The notes below the pieces were generated by a model that worked only from the letters and a program-made list of their open reading frames with translations, made no database searches and had not been told where the DNA came from. Below are positions 20,256 to 30,063 of a stretch of DNA of 64,000 bases, one piece after another; within the stretch, counting starts at the first letter, position 1; each line of letters starts with the position of its first letter. Location: NCBI RefSeq assembly GCF_030063475.1, contig NZ_JASIRT010000006.1:1-64000 (forward strand), written 5' to 3'. Source of the DNA: Roseomonas sp. E05 (GTDB lineage: Bacteria > Pseudomonadota > Alphaproteobacteria > Acetobacterales > Acetobacteraceae). The translations under genes were made by a program, and so were the position numbers.

Positions 20256-20673
20256 GCGGAATGCTGAATATTCGCGCCTACTTGCCTGCATTATAAGCAT
20301 TATACGCTTCTTCGCACAATTTTCCGGCTTTTTTGGGGGGATTTTGCGTTGCGGTGCAGCGAGGGCGGGCTCAGGATCAGTTTCAGGAAGAGAGCTGGTT
20401 CTCTTCCTGCCGTGTGACTGGCGTTTCCTCCCTAAACTCGGGCCGCACCTCTGGTGTGGCCCATTCTTTTTTGGCCGCCCTGGATTCCGCTCCTGTGGCG
20501 GCCAAACGGTGATACGGCGGGCGGCCGATCGCGAAGTATAAATTTCAATTCTTCGCCTCCGATAGCAACAAAATTGCGTTGTGGCCTTCACGCGCCGGAA
20601 CGGAGCCTGGCCCCTGGCATCCTGAGCCTCGGGCCCTTACCTTCGCGCACCGCTGACCGGACGGAGTTGACCC
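20256..20673 (+). other. Structured intergenic region before proS
   Basis: These 418 bases are less G/C-rich than their surroundings and hold no gene I can support. Four dyads are visible. The first has a perfect 10-pair stem, 20384–20393 with 20400–20409. The second, 20440–20449 with 20453–20462, is followed by a T run (see the terminator entry). The third has a 9-pair stem, 20471–20479 with 20497–20505. The fourth, GCGAAG at 20531–20536 with CTTCGC at 20551–20556, flanks an A/T-rich loop and may mark the proS promoter. The first two together could be a small RNA of up to about 180 bases or a leader with an attenuator. No known family was recognised. Confidence 0.5.
20440..20472 (+). terminator. 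Rho-independent terminator upstream of proS
   Basis: A ten-pair stem (20440–20449 with 20453–20462, one G·T) with a three-base loop is followed by ATTCTTTTTT. It lies 185 bases after the DUF1467 stop and 200 bases before proS. It ends either the DUF1467 transcript or a small RNA, and proS then needs its own promoter downstream. Confidence 0.7.
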
Positions 20674-21984
20674 GTGCGCCTCTCCCGCGCCTTCCTGCCC
20701 ACCCTGAAAGAAGTTCCCGCCGAAGCCGCCATTGCCTCGCACAAGCTGATGCTTCGCGCTGGCATGATCCGGCAGACCTCCGCCGGCATCTATGCCTGGC
20801 TGCCGCTCGGGCTACGTGTGCTGCAAAAGGTCAGCCAGATCGTCCGGGAGGAGCAGGACGCCGCCGGCGCTCAGGAAATCCTGATGCCGACGATCCAGAG
20901 CGCCGACCTGTGGAAGCAGTCCGGCCGCTATGAGGCTTATGGCAAGGAGATGCTGCGCTTCACCGACCGGCACGAGCGGGAGATGCTCTACGGCCCGACC
21001 TACGAGGAAATGGTGACGGACATCTTCAAGTCCTTCGCCCGCTCCTACCGGGACCTGCCGCGTAACCTCTATCAGATCCAGTGGAAGTTCCGGGACGAGA
21101 TCCGCCCGCGCTTCGGCGTCATGCGCGGCCGCGAGTTCCTGATGAAGGACGCCTACTCCTTCGACCTGGACGTCGAGTCCGCGCGGCTCTCCTACAAGAA
21201 GATGTTCGTCGCCTATCTCCGCACCTTCGCCCGCATGGGCCTGAAGGCCATTCCGATGCGCGCCGACACCGGCCCGATCGGCGGCGACCTCAGCCACGAG
21301 TTCATCATCCTGGCCGAGACCGGCGAGAGCCAGGTCTACCTGCACAAGGACCTGCTCGACTTCGACGTGCTGGCGCAGAAGCCCGACTATGAGGGCGACC
21401 TGAACCCGACCGTGGATTTCTGGACCAGCCGCTACGCCGCGACCGACGAGATGCACGACGAGGCGGCCTGGAACGCGCTGGGCGCGGAGAACCAGGTTTC
21501 GGCCCGCGGCATCGAGGTCGGGCACATCTTCTTCTTCGGCACCAGGTACAGCGCCAGCATGGGTCTCTCGGTCGCCGGGCCGGACGGCAACCCGGTGACG
21601 CCGCAGATGGGCAGCTACGGCATCGGCGTCTCCCGCCTGCTCGGCGCCATCATCGAGGCCAACCACGATGAGGCCGGCATCAAGTGGCCGGACCCCGTGG
21701 CGCCCTTCCGCTGCGCCATTCTCAACCTGAAGCCGGGCGACCTCGCGACCGATGCCCTGTCCGAGAAGCTTTACGCCTCGCTGCCCGGCGATGCCGTCTA
21801 TGACGACCGCAACGAGCGCGCCGGTGTGAAGTTCGCCGATGCCGACCTGGCCGGCTATCCCTGGCAGGCCATCATCGGCCCGCGCGGCGCCGCCAGGGAG
21901 GTTATCGAGCTGAAGCGCCGCGCCACGGGCGAGCGGGAGGAGGTTTCCCTCGAATCCGCTCTTTCGCGCATCCTGGGGAACTGA
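20674..21984 (+). CDS. proS: Prolyl-tRNA synthetase, short alphaproteobacterial type
   Basis: ProRS is a class II synthetase that charges tRNA-Pro with proline. The 436-residue product is the short type that lacks the roughly 180-residue editing insertion of the Escherichia coli enzyme. Motif 2 is in [17 protein letters not shown] and motif 3 in [13 protein letters not shown]. The anticodon-binding domain is C-terminal. GTG 20674 is preceded by an ACGGAG site and begins [13 protein letters not shown], the normal start. Loss of the insertion implies that misacylated Ala-tRNA-Pro is cleared by a separate ProXp-type protein (family knowledge). The lolC start is seven bases after its stop. Confidence 0.96.
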   Translation: MRLSRAFLPTLKEVPAEAAIASHKLMLRAGMIRQTSAGIYAWLPLGLRVLQKVSQIVREEQDAAGAQEILMPTIQSADLWKQSGRYEAYGKEMLRFTDRHEREMLYGPTYEEMVTDIFKSFARSYRDLPRNLYQIQWKFRDEIRPRFGVMRGREFLMKDAYSFDLDVESARLSYKKMFVAYLRTFARMGLKAIPMRADTGPIGGDLSHEFIILAETGESQVYLHKDLLDFDVLAQKPDYEGDLNPTVDFWTSRYAATDEMHDEAAWNALGAENQVSARGIEVGHIFFFGTRYSASMGLSVAGPDGNPVTPQMGSYGIGVSRLLGAIIEANHDEAGIKWPDPVAPFRCAILNLKPGDLATDALSEKLYASLPGDAVYDDRNERAGVKFADADLAGYPWQAIIGPRGAAREVIELKRRATGEREEVSLESALSRILGN

Positions 21985-21991
21985 CCGCCTG

Positions 21992-23245
21992 ATGTTCGGA
22001 GCCTTCGAGCGGAAGGTCGCGTTCCGCTATCTGCGGGCGCGCAAGGGGGAGCGCTTCGTCTCCGTCATCGCCACCTTCTCGCTCGTGGGCATCGCCCTGG
22101 GCGTGGCCACGCTGATCATCGTGATGAGCGTGATGGGCGGCTTCCGGCAGGAGCTGCTCGGGCGCATCCTCGGCCTGAACGGCCATCTTGGCGTCTATGC
22201 CGCCGGGTCGGGCGGGCTGCAGAACTATGACGACATCGCCGAGCGGGTGCGGAAGCTCCCCGGCGTCGCCATGGCAACCCCGATCGTCGAAGGGCAGGTG
22301 CTGCTGACCAGCGAGGCCGGCGGCGCCACCGGCGGCCTCGCGCGCGGCATCAAGCCGGAGGACCTGCGCGCCCGCCCGATCCTCGCCAACAACATCCGTG
22401 CCGGTTCGCTCGACGCTTTCCAGGGCGACGACGCCATCATGGTCGGCACGCGCCTGGCGCAGAAGCTTGGCCTCGGTATCGGCAGCAAGGTGACGCTGGT
22501 CTCGCCACAGGGCCGCACCACCGTCATCGGCACCGTGCCGCGGATGCGCGCCTATACCGTCATCGCCATGTTCGAGGCGGGGATGAACGAGTATGACAGC
22601 TCCTACGTCTTCCTGCCGCTGCAGGCCGCGCAGGTCTATTTCCAGATGCGCGACGCCGCCTCGCAGATCGAGGTCTTCGTGCAGGACCCCGACAATGTCC
22701 GGCAGGTGACGCAGGAGATCATTCGCGCCCTCTCCCCCATGCCCTTCCGCGTGCTGGACTGGCAGGCCTCCAACAGCTCCTTCTTCGCCGCCGTGCAGGT
22801 GGAGCGGAACGTGATGTTCCTGATCCTCACCCTGATCATCGTGGTGGCGGCCTTCAACATCATCTCCTCGCTGATCATGCTGGTGAAGGACAAGGGGCGG
22901 GACATCGCCATCCTCCGCACCATGGGCGCCACGCGCGGCGCGGTGATGCGCATCTTCCTGATCTGCGGCACCTCCATCGGCGTGCTCGGCACCGGCATCG
23001 GCTTCCTCATCGGCGTGGTCTTCTGCCTGAACATCGAGCGCATCCGCGAGGCGTTGCAGGCACTCACCGGCACCCAGCTCTTCAGCCCGGAGGTCTACTT
23101 CCTGACCCAGCTTCCGGCGGTGCTGAACCCGCATGAGGTGATCCAGGTGGTGCTGATGGGCCTCGGCCTCTCTGTCCTGGCGACCCTGTATCCGTCCTGG
23201 CGCGCGGCGAAGACCGACCCGGTGGAGGCCCTGCGCAATGAGTGA
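21992..23245 (+). CDS. lolC: Lipoprotein-releasing ABC transporter permease (LolC/LolE/LolF type)
   Basis: This inner-membrane permease extracts lipoproteins and hands them to the LolA chaperone. The 417-residue product opens [51 protein letters not shown], which is the family N-terminus around helix 1. It has a large periplasmic domain, then three C-terminal helices including [28 protein letters not shown]. Only one permease gene accompanies lolD here. That suggests a homodimeric permease of the LolF kind rather than a LolC/LolE pair (inference). Its end overlaps the lolD start by eight bases. Confidence 0.92.
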   Translation: MFGAFERKVAFRYLRARKGERFVSVIATFSLVGIALGVATLIIVMSVMGGFRQELLGRILGLNGHLGVYAAGSGGLQNYDDIAERVRKLPGVAMATPIVEGQVLLTSEAGGATGGLARGIKPEDLRARPILANNIRAGSLDAFQGDDAIMVGTRLAQKLGLGIGSKVTLVSPQGRTTVIGTVPRMRAYTVIAMFEAGMNEYDSSYVFLPLQAAQVYFQMRDAASQIEVFVQDPDNVRQVTQEIIRALSPMPFRVLDWQASNSSFFAAVQVERNVMFLILTLIIVVAAFNIISSLIMLVKDKGRDIAILRTMGATRGAVMRIFLICGTSIGVLGTGIGFLIGVVFCLNIERIREALQALTGTQLFSPEVYFLTQLPAVLNPHEVIQVVLMGLGLSVLATLYPSWRAAKTDPVEALRNE

Positions 23246-23957
23246 CGCCGCGGGAACCGAGCGCCTGCGCCTCGCCGCCGTCGAGCGCCGCTACCGCAGC
23301 GAGGCGGGCGAGCTGCCCGTGCTGCGCGGTGCCGACCTGACGTTGCATGGCGGCGAGATCGTCGCCCTGGTGGCACCTTCCGGCACCGGCAAGTCCACGC
23401 TGCTGCATTTGGCCGGCCTGCTGGAGCGGCCGGACGGGGGAGAGGTCTTCATCGGCGGCCAGGCGGCCGGCAGCCTTGGCGACGAGGCCCGTAGTGCGCT
23501 CCGCGGCCGTGCCATCGGCTTCGTCTACCAGTTCCACCACCTGCTGCCGGAATTCACCGCGCTGGAGAACGTGGTGCTGCCGCAGATGGCCAATGGCGTC
23601 GCCGAGCGTGCCGCCAATGCCCGCGCGCATGAGCTGCTCGCGGGCTTCGGGCTGACCGGGCGCGAATCGCACCGGCCCGGGCGGCTCTCCGGCGGCGAGC
23701 AGCAGCGCGTTGCCATCGCCCGCGCCCTGGCCAATCGCCCCGGCCTGCTCCTGGCCGACGAGCCGACCGGCAATCTCGACGTGGAAACCTCCGAGCGGGT
23801 CTTCGCCCAGCTCCTGGAGGCGGTGCGCGGGGCAGGGGTGGCGGCGCTGATCGCCACCCACAACCCGGAACTGGCCGCGCGGATGGATCGGGTGGTCACC
23901 CTGCGCGATGGGCGCATCGTGCCGGCAAGTGCGCGCGCAGCAAGCTTGGGGGAGTGA
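23238..23957 (+). CDS. lolD: Lipoprotein-releasing ABC transporter ATP-binding protein
   Basis: LolD is the ATPase that drives lipoprotein release by the Lol permease. The 239-residue product has Walker [10 protein letters not shown] at residues 46–54, the LolD-typical [16 protein letters not shown] stretch, signature [15 protein letters not shown], and Walker [13 protein letters not shown]. It overlaps lolC by eight bases, so the two are translationally coupled. Its stop codon (23955–23957) lies in the loop of the first hairpin of the repeat element at 23948–24142, so the last codons come from repeat sequence. Confidence 0.96.
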   Translation: MSDAAGTERLRLAAVERRYRSEAGELPVLRGADLTLHGGEIVALVAPSGTGKSTLLHLAGLLERPDGGEVFIGGQAAGSLGDEARSALRGRAIGFVYQFHHLLPEFTALENVVLPQMANGVAERAANARAHELLAGFGLTGRESHRPGRLSGGEQQRVAIARALANRPGLLLADEPTGNLDVETSERVFAQLLEAVRGAGVAALIATHNPELAARMDRVVTLRDGRIVPASARAASLGE

Positions 23958-24142
23958 ACTCCCCCAAACCCCCTCCTTCTTCTGTCAGTTTTCGGTTGCG
24001 CAGGTAGCGGCAGCTGCGCCTTACCAGTCCCCTGGGTGCAGTCGTCGGGGCTGCTTCAGCCCCGGCGTGAGCGCATGAGGCCAGCGCTGAAAACTGACAG
24101 AAAAAAAGAAGAGGGGGTCCGGGGGAGAATTCATTCTTCCCC
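23948..24142. repeat. Dispersed inverted-repeat element, copy A
   Basis: The element has a G-rich hairpin at each end: GGGGGAG/CTCCCCC at 23948–23965, and 24121–24142. Each is followed inward by a C-rich then T-rich tract, and then by a perfect 12-pair inverted repeat (23982–23993 with 24089–24100). The roughly 95-base middle contains further short dyads. Copy B at 59085–59211 shares the end hairpins and the pyrimidine tract. It looks like a paired REP-type (BIME-like) element. No transposase is present. Confidence 0.65.
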
Positions 24143-24214
24143 GGCTCCGCCTTCGATCCCTTCGCAGGTCGGGGACTCAGGCACGGCGGCGCGGTCTGTG
24201 CTAAACCCCGCGCC

Positions 24215-27200
24215 ATGACCGGAAGCTTCGTTCACCTGCACGTCCACTCCGCCTATTCCCTGGCCGAGGGAGCCATCAAGGCGGAGAAGGTGGCCGATCT
24301 GGCCAGGGCCAACGGCATGCCCGCCGTGGCCCTGACCGACACGGCCAACATGTTCGGCGCCCTGGAATTCGCCAAGGCCTGCTCCGGCAAGGGCGTGCAG
24401 CCGATCATGGGCTGTCAGCTCTGGCTCTCGCGCTCCGCCGCCGATCCGCGCCCCGAGGTGGCCCGCCTCGCGCCCGACTGCGTGGTGGCCCTCGCGACCA
24501 ACGCGCAGGGGCTGGAGAACGTCCAGCGCCTCTCCTCGCACGGCTTCCTGCGCGACGACCCCTCCGGAAAGCCCGCCATCACGCTGGAACTGCTTCAGCA
24601 GCACGCCGAGGGCGTGTTCCTGCTGACCGGCGGCACCTGCGGTCCGCTCGGCCGCCTGCTGCTGGAAGGCCGCCGTGACGCCGCCGTCACCCTGCTGGAC
24701 ACGCTGAAGGAAAGCTTCGGCGACCGGCTGGCGGTCGAGCTGACCCGCCACGGGCTCGACATCGAGCGCGGGCTGGACCCGGCCCTGCTGGCGCTTGCCG
24801 ACCAGGCCGGGCTGCCCATCGTCGCGGCCAACGACGTCTATTTCGCCAAGTCCGAGATGTACGAGGCGCATGACGCGCTGCTCTGCATCGCCGAGGGCCG
24901 GACGCTCGCCGAGCCGGACCGCCGCCGCCTGACCGCCGAGCACTACTTCAAGTCGGCCGCGGCGATGCGGAAGCTCTTCGCCGACCTGCCGGAGGCCTGC
25001 GACAACACCCTCGCCATCGCCCGGCGCTGCGCCATCATGGCCGAGACCCGCAAGCCCGAGCTGCCCATCTGCCCCAAGGTGCAGCCGGGCATGACCGAGG
25101 CCGAGACGGTGCGCGACATGGCCCGCCGCGGCCTGGAGGCGCGGCTCGATGCCCAGGGGACCACCGACCGCGAGCCCTACCGCACTCGGCTGGAGTTCGA
25201 GCTCGACATCATCGAGAAGATGGGCTTCTCCGGCTACTTCCTGATCGTCGCCGACTTCATCCAGTGGGCCAAGGAGCACGGCATCCCGGTGGGTCCGGGC
25301 CGTGGCTCGGGCGCCGGTTCCGTCGCCGCCTGGGCGCTGACCATCACCGATCTCGACCCGCTGCGCTTCGGCCTGCTCTTCGAGCGCTTCCTGAACCCCG
25401 AGCGCGTCTCGATGCCGGACTTCGACATCGATTTCTGCCAGGACCGGCGCGACGAGGTGATCCAGTACGTGCGTCGCGAATATGGCGAGGACCGGGTGGC
25501 GCAGATCATCACCTTCGGCCGCCTGCAGGCCAAGGCGGTGGTGCGCGACGTCGGCCGTGTCATGGGCATGCCCTATGGGCAGGTGAACAAGATCGCCGAG
25601 CTGATCCCCTTCAACCCGGCCAAGCCCGTGACGCTGCAGCAGGCGCTCGACGAGGAGCCGCGCCTGCAGGAGATGCGGCAGGCCGACGAGACGGTGGACC
25701 GGCTGATGGAGACCGCCCTGGTGCTGGAGGGGCTCTACCGCAACGCCTCCACCCATGCCGCGGGCGTCGTCATCGGCCGCAAGCCGCTGATCGACACCGT
25801 CGCCCTCTACCGCGACCCGCGCTCCGACATGCTGGTGACGCAGTACTCGATGAAATACGTCGAGAACGCCTCGCTGGTGAAGTTCGACTTCCTTGGCCTC
25901 AAGACGCTGACGGTGCTGCAACGCGCCGTGGAGATCCTGGCCGAGCAGGGGATCACCATCGACCTCGCGCGCATCCCGCTGGACGATGCCCGCACCTACG
26001 AGATGCTGGCACGCGGCGATTCCGCCGGCGTGTTCCAGTTCGAAGGTCAGGGCATGCGGGACTGCCTCCGCATGATGCGCCCCGACCGCTTCGAGGACCT
26101 GATCGCCGCCGTCTCGCTCTACCGCCCGGGCCCGATGGCGAACATCCCGGCCTATTGCGCCCGCAAGCACGGCGAGCCCTGGGAGCCGGCGCATCCGGCG
26201 ATGCGCCACCTCGTCGAGGAGACCTACGGCATCCTGGTCTACCAGGAGCAGGTCATGCAGATCAGCCAGGACGTCGCCGGCTACAGCCTCGGCGGCGCCG
26301 ACCTGCTGCGCCGCGCCATGGGCAAGAAAATCCGCTCCGAGATGGAGGCACAGAGAAAAATCTTCGTGGACGGCGCGGTGAAGAACGGCGTGCCCGAGGG
26401 CAAGGCCGGCGAGATCTTCGACCTGATGGAGAAGTTCGCGGAATACGGCTTCAACAAGTCGCACGCCGCCGCCTATGCGCTGGTCGCCTACCAGACGGCC
26501 TACCTGAAGGCCAACCATCCCGTCGCCTTCCTCGCGGCCTCCATGACCTTCGACATGGACAAGACGGAGAAGCTGGCCAACCACATGCAGGAGGCGTCAC
26601 GGCTCGGCATCGCCGTGTTGCCGCCGGACGTGAACCGCTCCGCCGCCGACTTCCGCGTCGAGACCATGGAGGACGGCAAGCAGGCCATCCGCTTCGCCCT
26701 GGCCGCGGTGAAGCGCGTCGGCATGCAGGCGATGAAGGACATGGTGAAGGCGCGGGACGCGAAGGGGCCCTTCCGCTCGGTGGCCGATTTCGCCGGGCGC
26801 GTGGACCCCAAGCTGCTGAACAAGATGCAGTTGGAGAACCTGGCCCGCGCCGGCGCCTTCGACAGCCTGGAGAAGAACCGGGCGAAGATGACCATGAGCG
26901 CCGAGGTCATCCTCCGCCGCGCCCAGGCCGCCGCCGAGGAGCGGACTTCCAGCCAGATCGGCTTGTTCGGTGGTGGCGATGCCCGCCCCGAGCCGCTGCG
27001 CATGCCCAATGTGCCGGACTGGCCGGAGCTGGAGCGCCTGACGCAGGAGGCCGAGGCGGTGGGCTTCCACCTCTCCGCCCATCCGCTCGATACCTATAGG
27101 GAGGTGCTGCAGAAGCTGCGCGTGGTGCCCATTGCCCAGCTCCAGACGCGGGCGGAGCGCGGCGCGGCGAATCTCAAGATCGCCGGCACGGTGGTGAACA

Positions 27201-27649
27201 GCAAGGAACGCACCACCCGCACCGGCAGCCGCATGGCCTGGGTGCGCCTCTCGGATGCCAGCGGCAGCACGGAGGTCACGTTGTTCTCCGAGGTGCTGCT
27301 GCGCTCACGTCCGCTGCTGACGGAAGGCACGGCCATCCTGGTCACCACCGAGGCACGGATGGAGGGCGAGACCTTGCGCCTCACCGCCCAGGGCATCGAG
27401 GCACTCGACAAGGCAGCGGCCGGCGTGGGTCAGATGCTGCGGCTCTGGATCGAGGATCCGGCCGCAGTAGAGCCGATTCGCGACATGCTGAGCCGTGAAG
27501 GGCCAGGGAAGGGGCGGGTCGTCCTCATTCCCCGGCTTGCTGCGGGGCAGGAGCTGGAAGTGGCGCTGCCCGGCGCCTGGAACGTCTCGCCGCGGCTGGC
27601 GCAGGCCATGAAGGTGGTGCCGGGCGTCTGCGAGGTCGCGACCGGATAA
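24215..27649 (+). CDS. dnaE: DNA polymerase III subunit alpha
   Basis: DnaE is the catalytic subunit of the replicative polymerase. The 1144-residue product has an N-terminal PHP domain (HLHVHSAYSLAEGAIKAE at residues 7–24), polymerase motifs GPGRGSGAGSVAAW and PDFDIDF (about 401–407, the two metal-binding aspartates), and tandem helix-hairpin-helix and OB-fold regions towards the C-terminus. The OB fold is near 985–1025 (IAGTVVNSKERTTRTGSRMAWV). ATG 24215 starts MTGSFVHLHVHS. It follows lolD after 257 bases containing repeat copy A. The lol–dnaE neighbourhood is conserved in alphaproteobacteria. Confidence 0.97.
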   Translation: MTGSFVHLHVHSAYSLAEGAIKAEKVADLARANGMPAVALTDTANMFGALEFAKACSGKGVQPIMGCQLWLSRSAADPRPEVARLAPDCVVALATNAQGLENVQRLSSHGFLRDDPSGKPAITLELLQQHAEGVFLLTGGTCGPLGRLLLEGRRDAAVTLLDTLKESFGDRLAVELTRHGLDIERGLDPALLALADQAGLPIVAANDVYFAKSEMYEAHDALLCIAEGRTLAEPDRRRLTAEHYFKSAAAMRKLFADLPEACDNTLAIARRCAIMAETRKPELPICPKVQPGMTEAETVRDMARRGLEARLDAQGTTDREPYRTRLEFELDIIEKMGFSGYFLIVADFIQWAKEHGIPVGPGRGSGAGSVAAWALTITDLDPLRFGLLFERFLNPERVSMPDFDIDFCQDRRDEVIQYVRREYGEDRVAQIITFGRLQAKAVVRDVGRVMGMPYGQVNKIAELIPFNPAKPVTLQQALDEEPRLQEMRQADETVDRLMETALVLEGLYRNASTHAAGVVIGRKPLIDTVALYRDPRSDMLVTQYSMKYVENASLVKFDFLGLKTLTVLQRAVEILAEQGITIDLARIPLDDARTYEMLARGDSAGVFQFEGQGMRDCLRMMRPDRFEDLIAAVSLYRPGPMANIPAYCARKHGEPWEPAHPAMRHLVEETYGILVYQEQVMQISQDVAGYSLGGADLLRRAMGKKIRSEMEAQRKIFVDGAVKNGVPEGKAGEIFDLMEKFAEYGFNKSHAAAYALVAYQTAYLKANHPVAFLAASMTFDMDKTEKLANHMQEASRLGIAVLPPDVNRSAADFRVETMEDGKQAIRFALAAVKRVGMQAMKDMVKARDAKGPFRSVADFAGRVDPKLLNKMQLENLARAGAFDSLEKNRAKMTMSAEVILRRAQAAAEERTSSQIGLFGGGDARPEPLRMPNVPDWPELERLTQEAEAVGFHLSAHPLDTYREVLQKLRVVPIAQLQTRAERGAANLKIAGTVVNSKERTTRTGSRMAWVRLSDASGSTEVTLFSEVLLRSRPLLTEGTAILVTTEARMEGETLRLTAQGIEALDKAAAGVGQMLRLWIEDPAAVEPIRDMLSREGPGKGRVVLIPRLAAGQELEVALPGAWNVSPRLAQAMKVVPGVCEVATG

Positions 27650-27667
27650 GGCGCCTGCCACGGGCAG

Positions 27668-27706
27668 GTGGCGCGCGGCCCGATGGCCGGCGCGCCGCCT
27701 TTGCCC
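27668..27706. terminator. Hairpin between convergent dnaE and chemoreceptor genes
   Basis: The 61 bases between the two stop codons contain a long imperfect G/C stem (GGCGCGCGGCC with GGCCGGCGCGCC around CGAT) and a short T tract. It could end transcription from both sides. No strong T run is present, so this is a weak call. Confidence 0.4.
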
Positions 27707-27710
27707 GGGA

Positions 27711-29774
27711 TCAGGCCGCCCTGAGAGCGGTCAGGAACTGCTCCATCCGGCTGCGCAGGCTGTCCGCCTGCCGGGCCAGCTCGCTGGAGGCGCCGCGCAC
27801 ATCCTCGGCGGCGCGGCCGGTGCGCTCCGCGTCTTCGCTCACGCCGGCCGCGTGGTGCGAGGCCTCCTGCGTGCCGACCGCCGCCTGCGCCACGGCGGAG
27901 CCGATCTCCCGCGTCGCCTCCGCCTGCTGCCCGGCGGCTTCGGCGACCACGGCCGTCGCCTCGTTCAGTGCCACGATCATCTGCGCAATCCCGCCGATCT
28001 CCTGCGCCGTGCGCTCGGTCTCCGCCTGCATGGTGGCGATCTGCTGGCTGATTTCGCCTGTGGCCTTGGCGGTCTGGCTGGCGAGGTTCTTCACCTCGCC
28101 GGCCACCACGGCGAAGCCCTTGCCAGCCTCGCCGGCCCGCGCGGCCTCGATCGTCGCGTTGAGCGCGAGGAGATTGGTCTGGCTGGCGATGCCGGCAATC
28201 AGCTGCACCACGTCGCCGATCCGCGCCGCCGCCTCCGAGAGTCCCCGCACCGTGCGGTCGGTCTGCTGCGCCGCCGCCGAGGCCTGCTCGGCGCGGGCCG
28301 CGCTGTCGCGCACCTGGCGTGCCACCTCGGCGATGCTGGCCGAGAGCTCCTCCGCAGCGGCGGCCACGGTCTGGACATTGCCGCTGGCCCGCTCCGAGGC
28401 GCCCGCAACCAGGCTGGCGCGGTCCTTTCCGGTGGCTGCGATCGTGGCCATGCCGCCGGCCGTCGCGTCCATCTCGGCCGCGGCGCTGGCCACCGTGCGC
28501 AGCATGCCGGCGGTCTCCTGCTCGAAGGCCTTCAGCAACTGGCCGACGCGCTGGGCCCGCTCGATCTGCTGCTGCTGCGCCTCGTGCTGGGCCGTGACCA
28601 TCTCAAGTCGCTCGGCCGAGCCGCGGCGCAGCGTCTCCACCGCCGCCGCCATCTCGCCCAGCTCGTCGCGCCGCTCGCCATGCGGCACCTCCAGGTCGAG
28701 ATCGCCTCCGGCGATCCGGGTGACGCAGCCCGTCAGCGCCTGCACCGGCCGCACGATGCGCGACATCAGCATCAGCACCGCGACCAGCGCGGAGGCGGCC
28801 ATCAGCAGCGCCAGGCCGAGTGCGCTCAGGAACACCGTCTGGCTGGCCGCGTGCTGGGTGTCGGTCGTGGTCATCGCCTCGTCCAGCGCGGCATCGCGCA
28901 ACTTCAGGATCTCCGCCTGCGAGGCGACCGACCAGGGCCGGAACTCGGGAACCGTCGTGCCCCAGTCAGGATTGCCGCCGTCGAGCGCGATGCGGCTCTT
29001 CTGCATGATCTCCTGCCAGCGGGCCTCGATCGGACCCCGCGCGGCCGCCTGCTCGCGCAGGGCCGCCTGCAGCCCCTCCAGGTCCGGCAGCGCCTTGATC
29101 TGCCGTTGCGCCGCGGCCCAGCTCTGCTCCATGCGGCCGGTATAGACCAGCATGCTCTCATAGACTTTCGGATCGATGGGGGCGCCGCCGATCCAGGCGG
29201 TGAGGGAGGTGCTGCGCCGGCCGATGAAGTCGCGGTAGTCCATGGCCGAGTTGGCGACGTTGATCAGCGCCGAGGCCTCGGGCGAGGTGGCGAAGACGCG
29301 CCGTGCCGCCTCGAAGGCAAGCCCGCTCAGCGCCTCGACCCCTTCGTTGCGCAGTGCCTGGGTGATCTTGGGCAGTTCCGGATCGCGCGCGGCAAGGGGG
29401 CGGGCCAGTTCCTCCATGGTGCGCTGCCGGACCGGCCGGATGCGCGCCAGTACATCCTCCGCCAGCTGCGCCTTGAAGCCGCCCTCCCGGGCGCTGGCCA
29501 CCGCGGCCGTCAGCCGCTGCTCGGTCACCTGGCCGGAGCGGCGCAGCGTCTCGACGTCCGGATTGGCGAGCTGGAGCTGTCCGGAAAAGGCCCCCACCTC
29601 CACCGCGATCGCCGACTGCGCGCGCTGGGCATCGCTGACGGCGCGCGTGGCGAGCTGGGCGGCCTCGGTCCGCTGCAGGTCCGACCAGGCATCCAGGGCC
29701 AGCCAGCCGGCCGCTGTCGCGCCGGGCACCGCAACGGCGCAGAAGCAAACCAGGAAGAAGTCCCGAATGCGCAC
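27711..29774 (-). CDS. Methyl-accepting chemotaxis protein
   Basis: This is an inner-membrane chemoreceptor that signals to CheA/CheW. The 687-residue product has an N-terminal helix (about 7–27) and then about 280 residues of periplasmic sensor that look all-helical and that I cannot assign to a named sensor family. A second helix follows (about 311–335), then HAMP (about 335–388) and a signalling domain. The conserved hairpin tip is near 525–560 ([34 protein letters not shown]). No che genes are in the window, so it is an orphan receptor. It points away from rpsB, sharing a 289-base upstream region with it. Confidence 0.92.
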   Translation of the reverse strand: MRIRDFFLVCFCAVAVPGATAAGWLALDAWSDLQRTEAAQLATRAVSDAQRAQSAIAVEVGAFSGQLQLANPDVETLRRSGQVTEQRLTAAVASAREGGFKAQLAEDVLARIRPVRQRTMEELARPLAARDPELPKITQALRNEGVEALSGLAFEAARRVFATSPEASALINVANSAMDYRDFIGRRSTSLTAWIGGAPIDPKVYESMLVYTGRMEQSWAAAQRQIKALPDLEGLQAALREQAAARGPIEARWQEIMQKSRIALDGGNPDWGTTVPEFRPWSVASQAEILKLRDAALDEAMTTTDTQHAASQTVFLSALGLALLMAASALVAVLMLMSRIVRPVQALTGCVTRIAGGDLDLEVPHGERRDELGEMAAAVETLRRGSAERLEMVTAQHEAQQQQIERAQRVGQLLKAFEQETAGMLRTVASAAAEMDATAGGMATIAATGKDRASLVAGASERASGNVQTVAAAAEELSASIAEVARQVRDSAARAEQASAAAQQTDRTVRGLSEAAARIGDVVQLIAGIASQTNLLALNATIEAARAGEAGKGFAVVAGEVKNLASQTAKATGEISQQIATMQAETERTAQEIGGIAQMIVALNEATAVVAEAAGQQAEATREIGSAVAQAAVGTQEASHHAAGVSEDAERTGRAAEDVRGASSELARQADSLRSRMEQFLTALRAA

Positions 29775-30063
29775 GGAGAGTGCTCCTGTGGAAGTGTCCC
29801 TCCGCCACTATCCGGGCCGAGGGTTAAGGCCGCCTTGCTGCGGCACAGAGCCGCGCCGCGCAGCCGCGGTCCGTCCGCGGCATCGCTTGCTTCGCGGCGG
29901 GATCCATGGCAATTGCAGCGCAGCCGCCCGTGAGCCGGGCTTGGGGCGGCAAATCCACACGCGGCGCGCCCTTCCGCCTTCCGGCGCAGGGTCCGGTCCC
30001 CGTCTTGGGGGTTCAGCGCCGCGGAGGCTCAACCGGACGTGATCTGAAGGAAGGACCGCCGCC

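Noticed and set aside
19463-20296. A 277-codon plus-strand frame opposite the acyltransferase gene
   Set aside because: It is antisense to the acyltransferase and runs across the DUF1467 gene in the wrong frame.
20384-20472. Idea that the hairpins before proS are the SRP RNA or 6S RNA
   Set aside because: The conserved SRP apical loop and the 6S central bubble are not present; kept only as an unnamed structured region.
24131-26584. An 817-codon minus-strand frame opposite dnaE
   Set aside because: It is a shadow frame of dnaE with biased low-complexity composition and no ribosome site.
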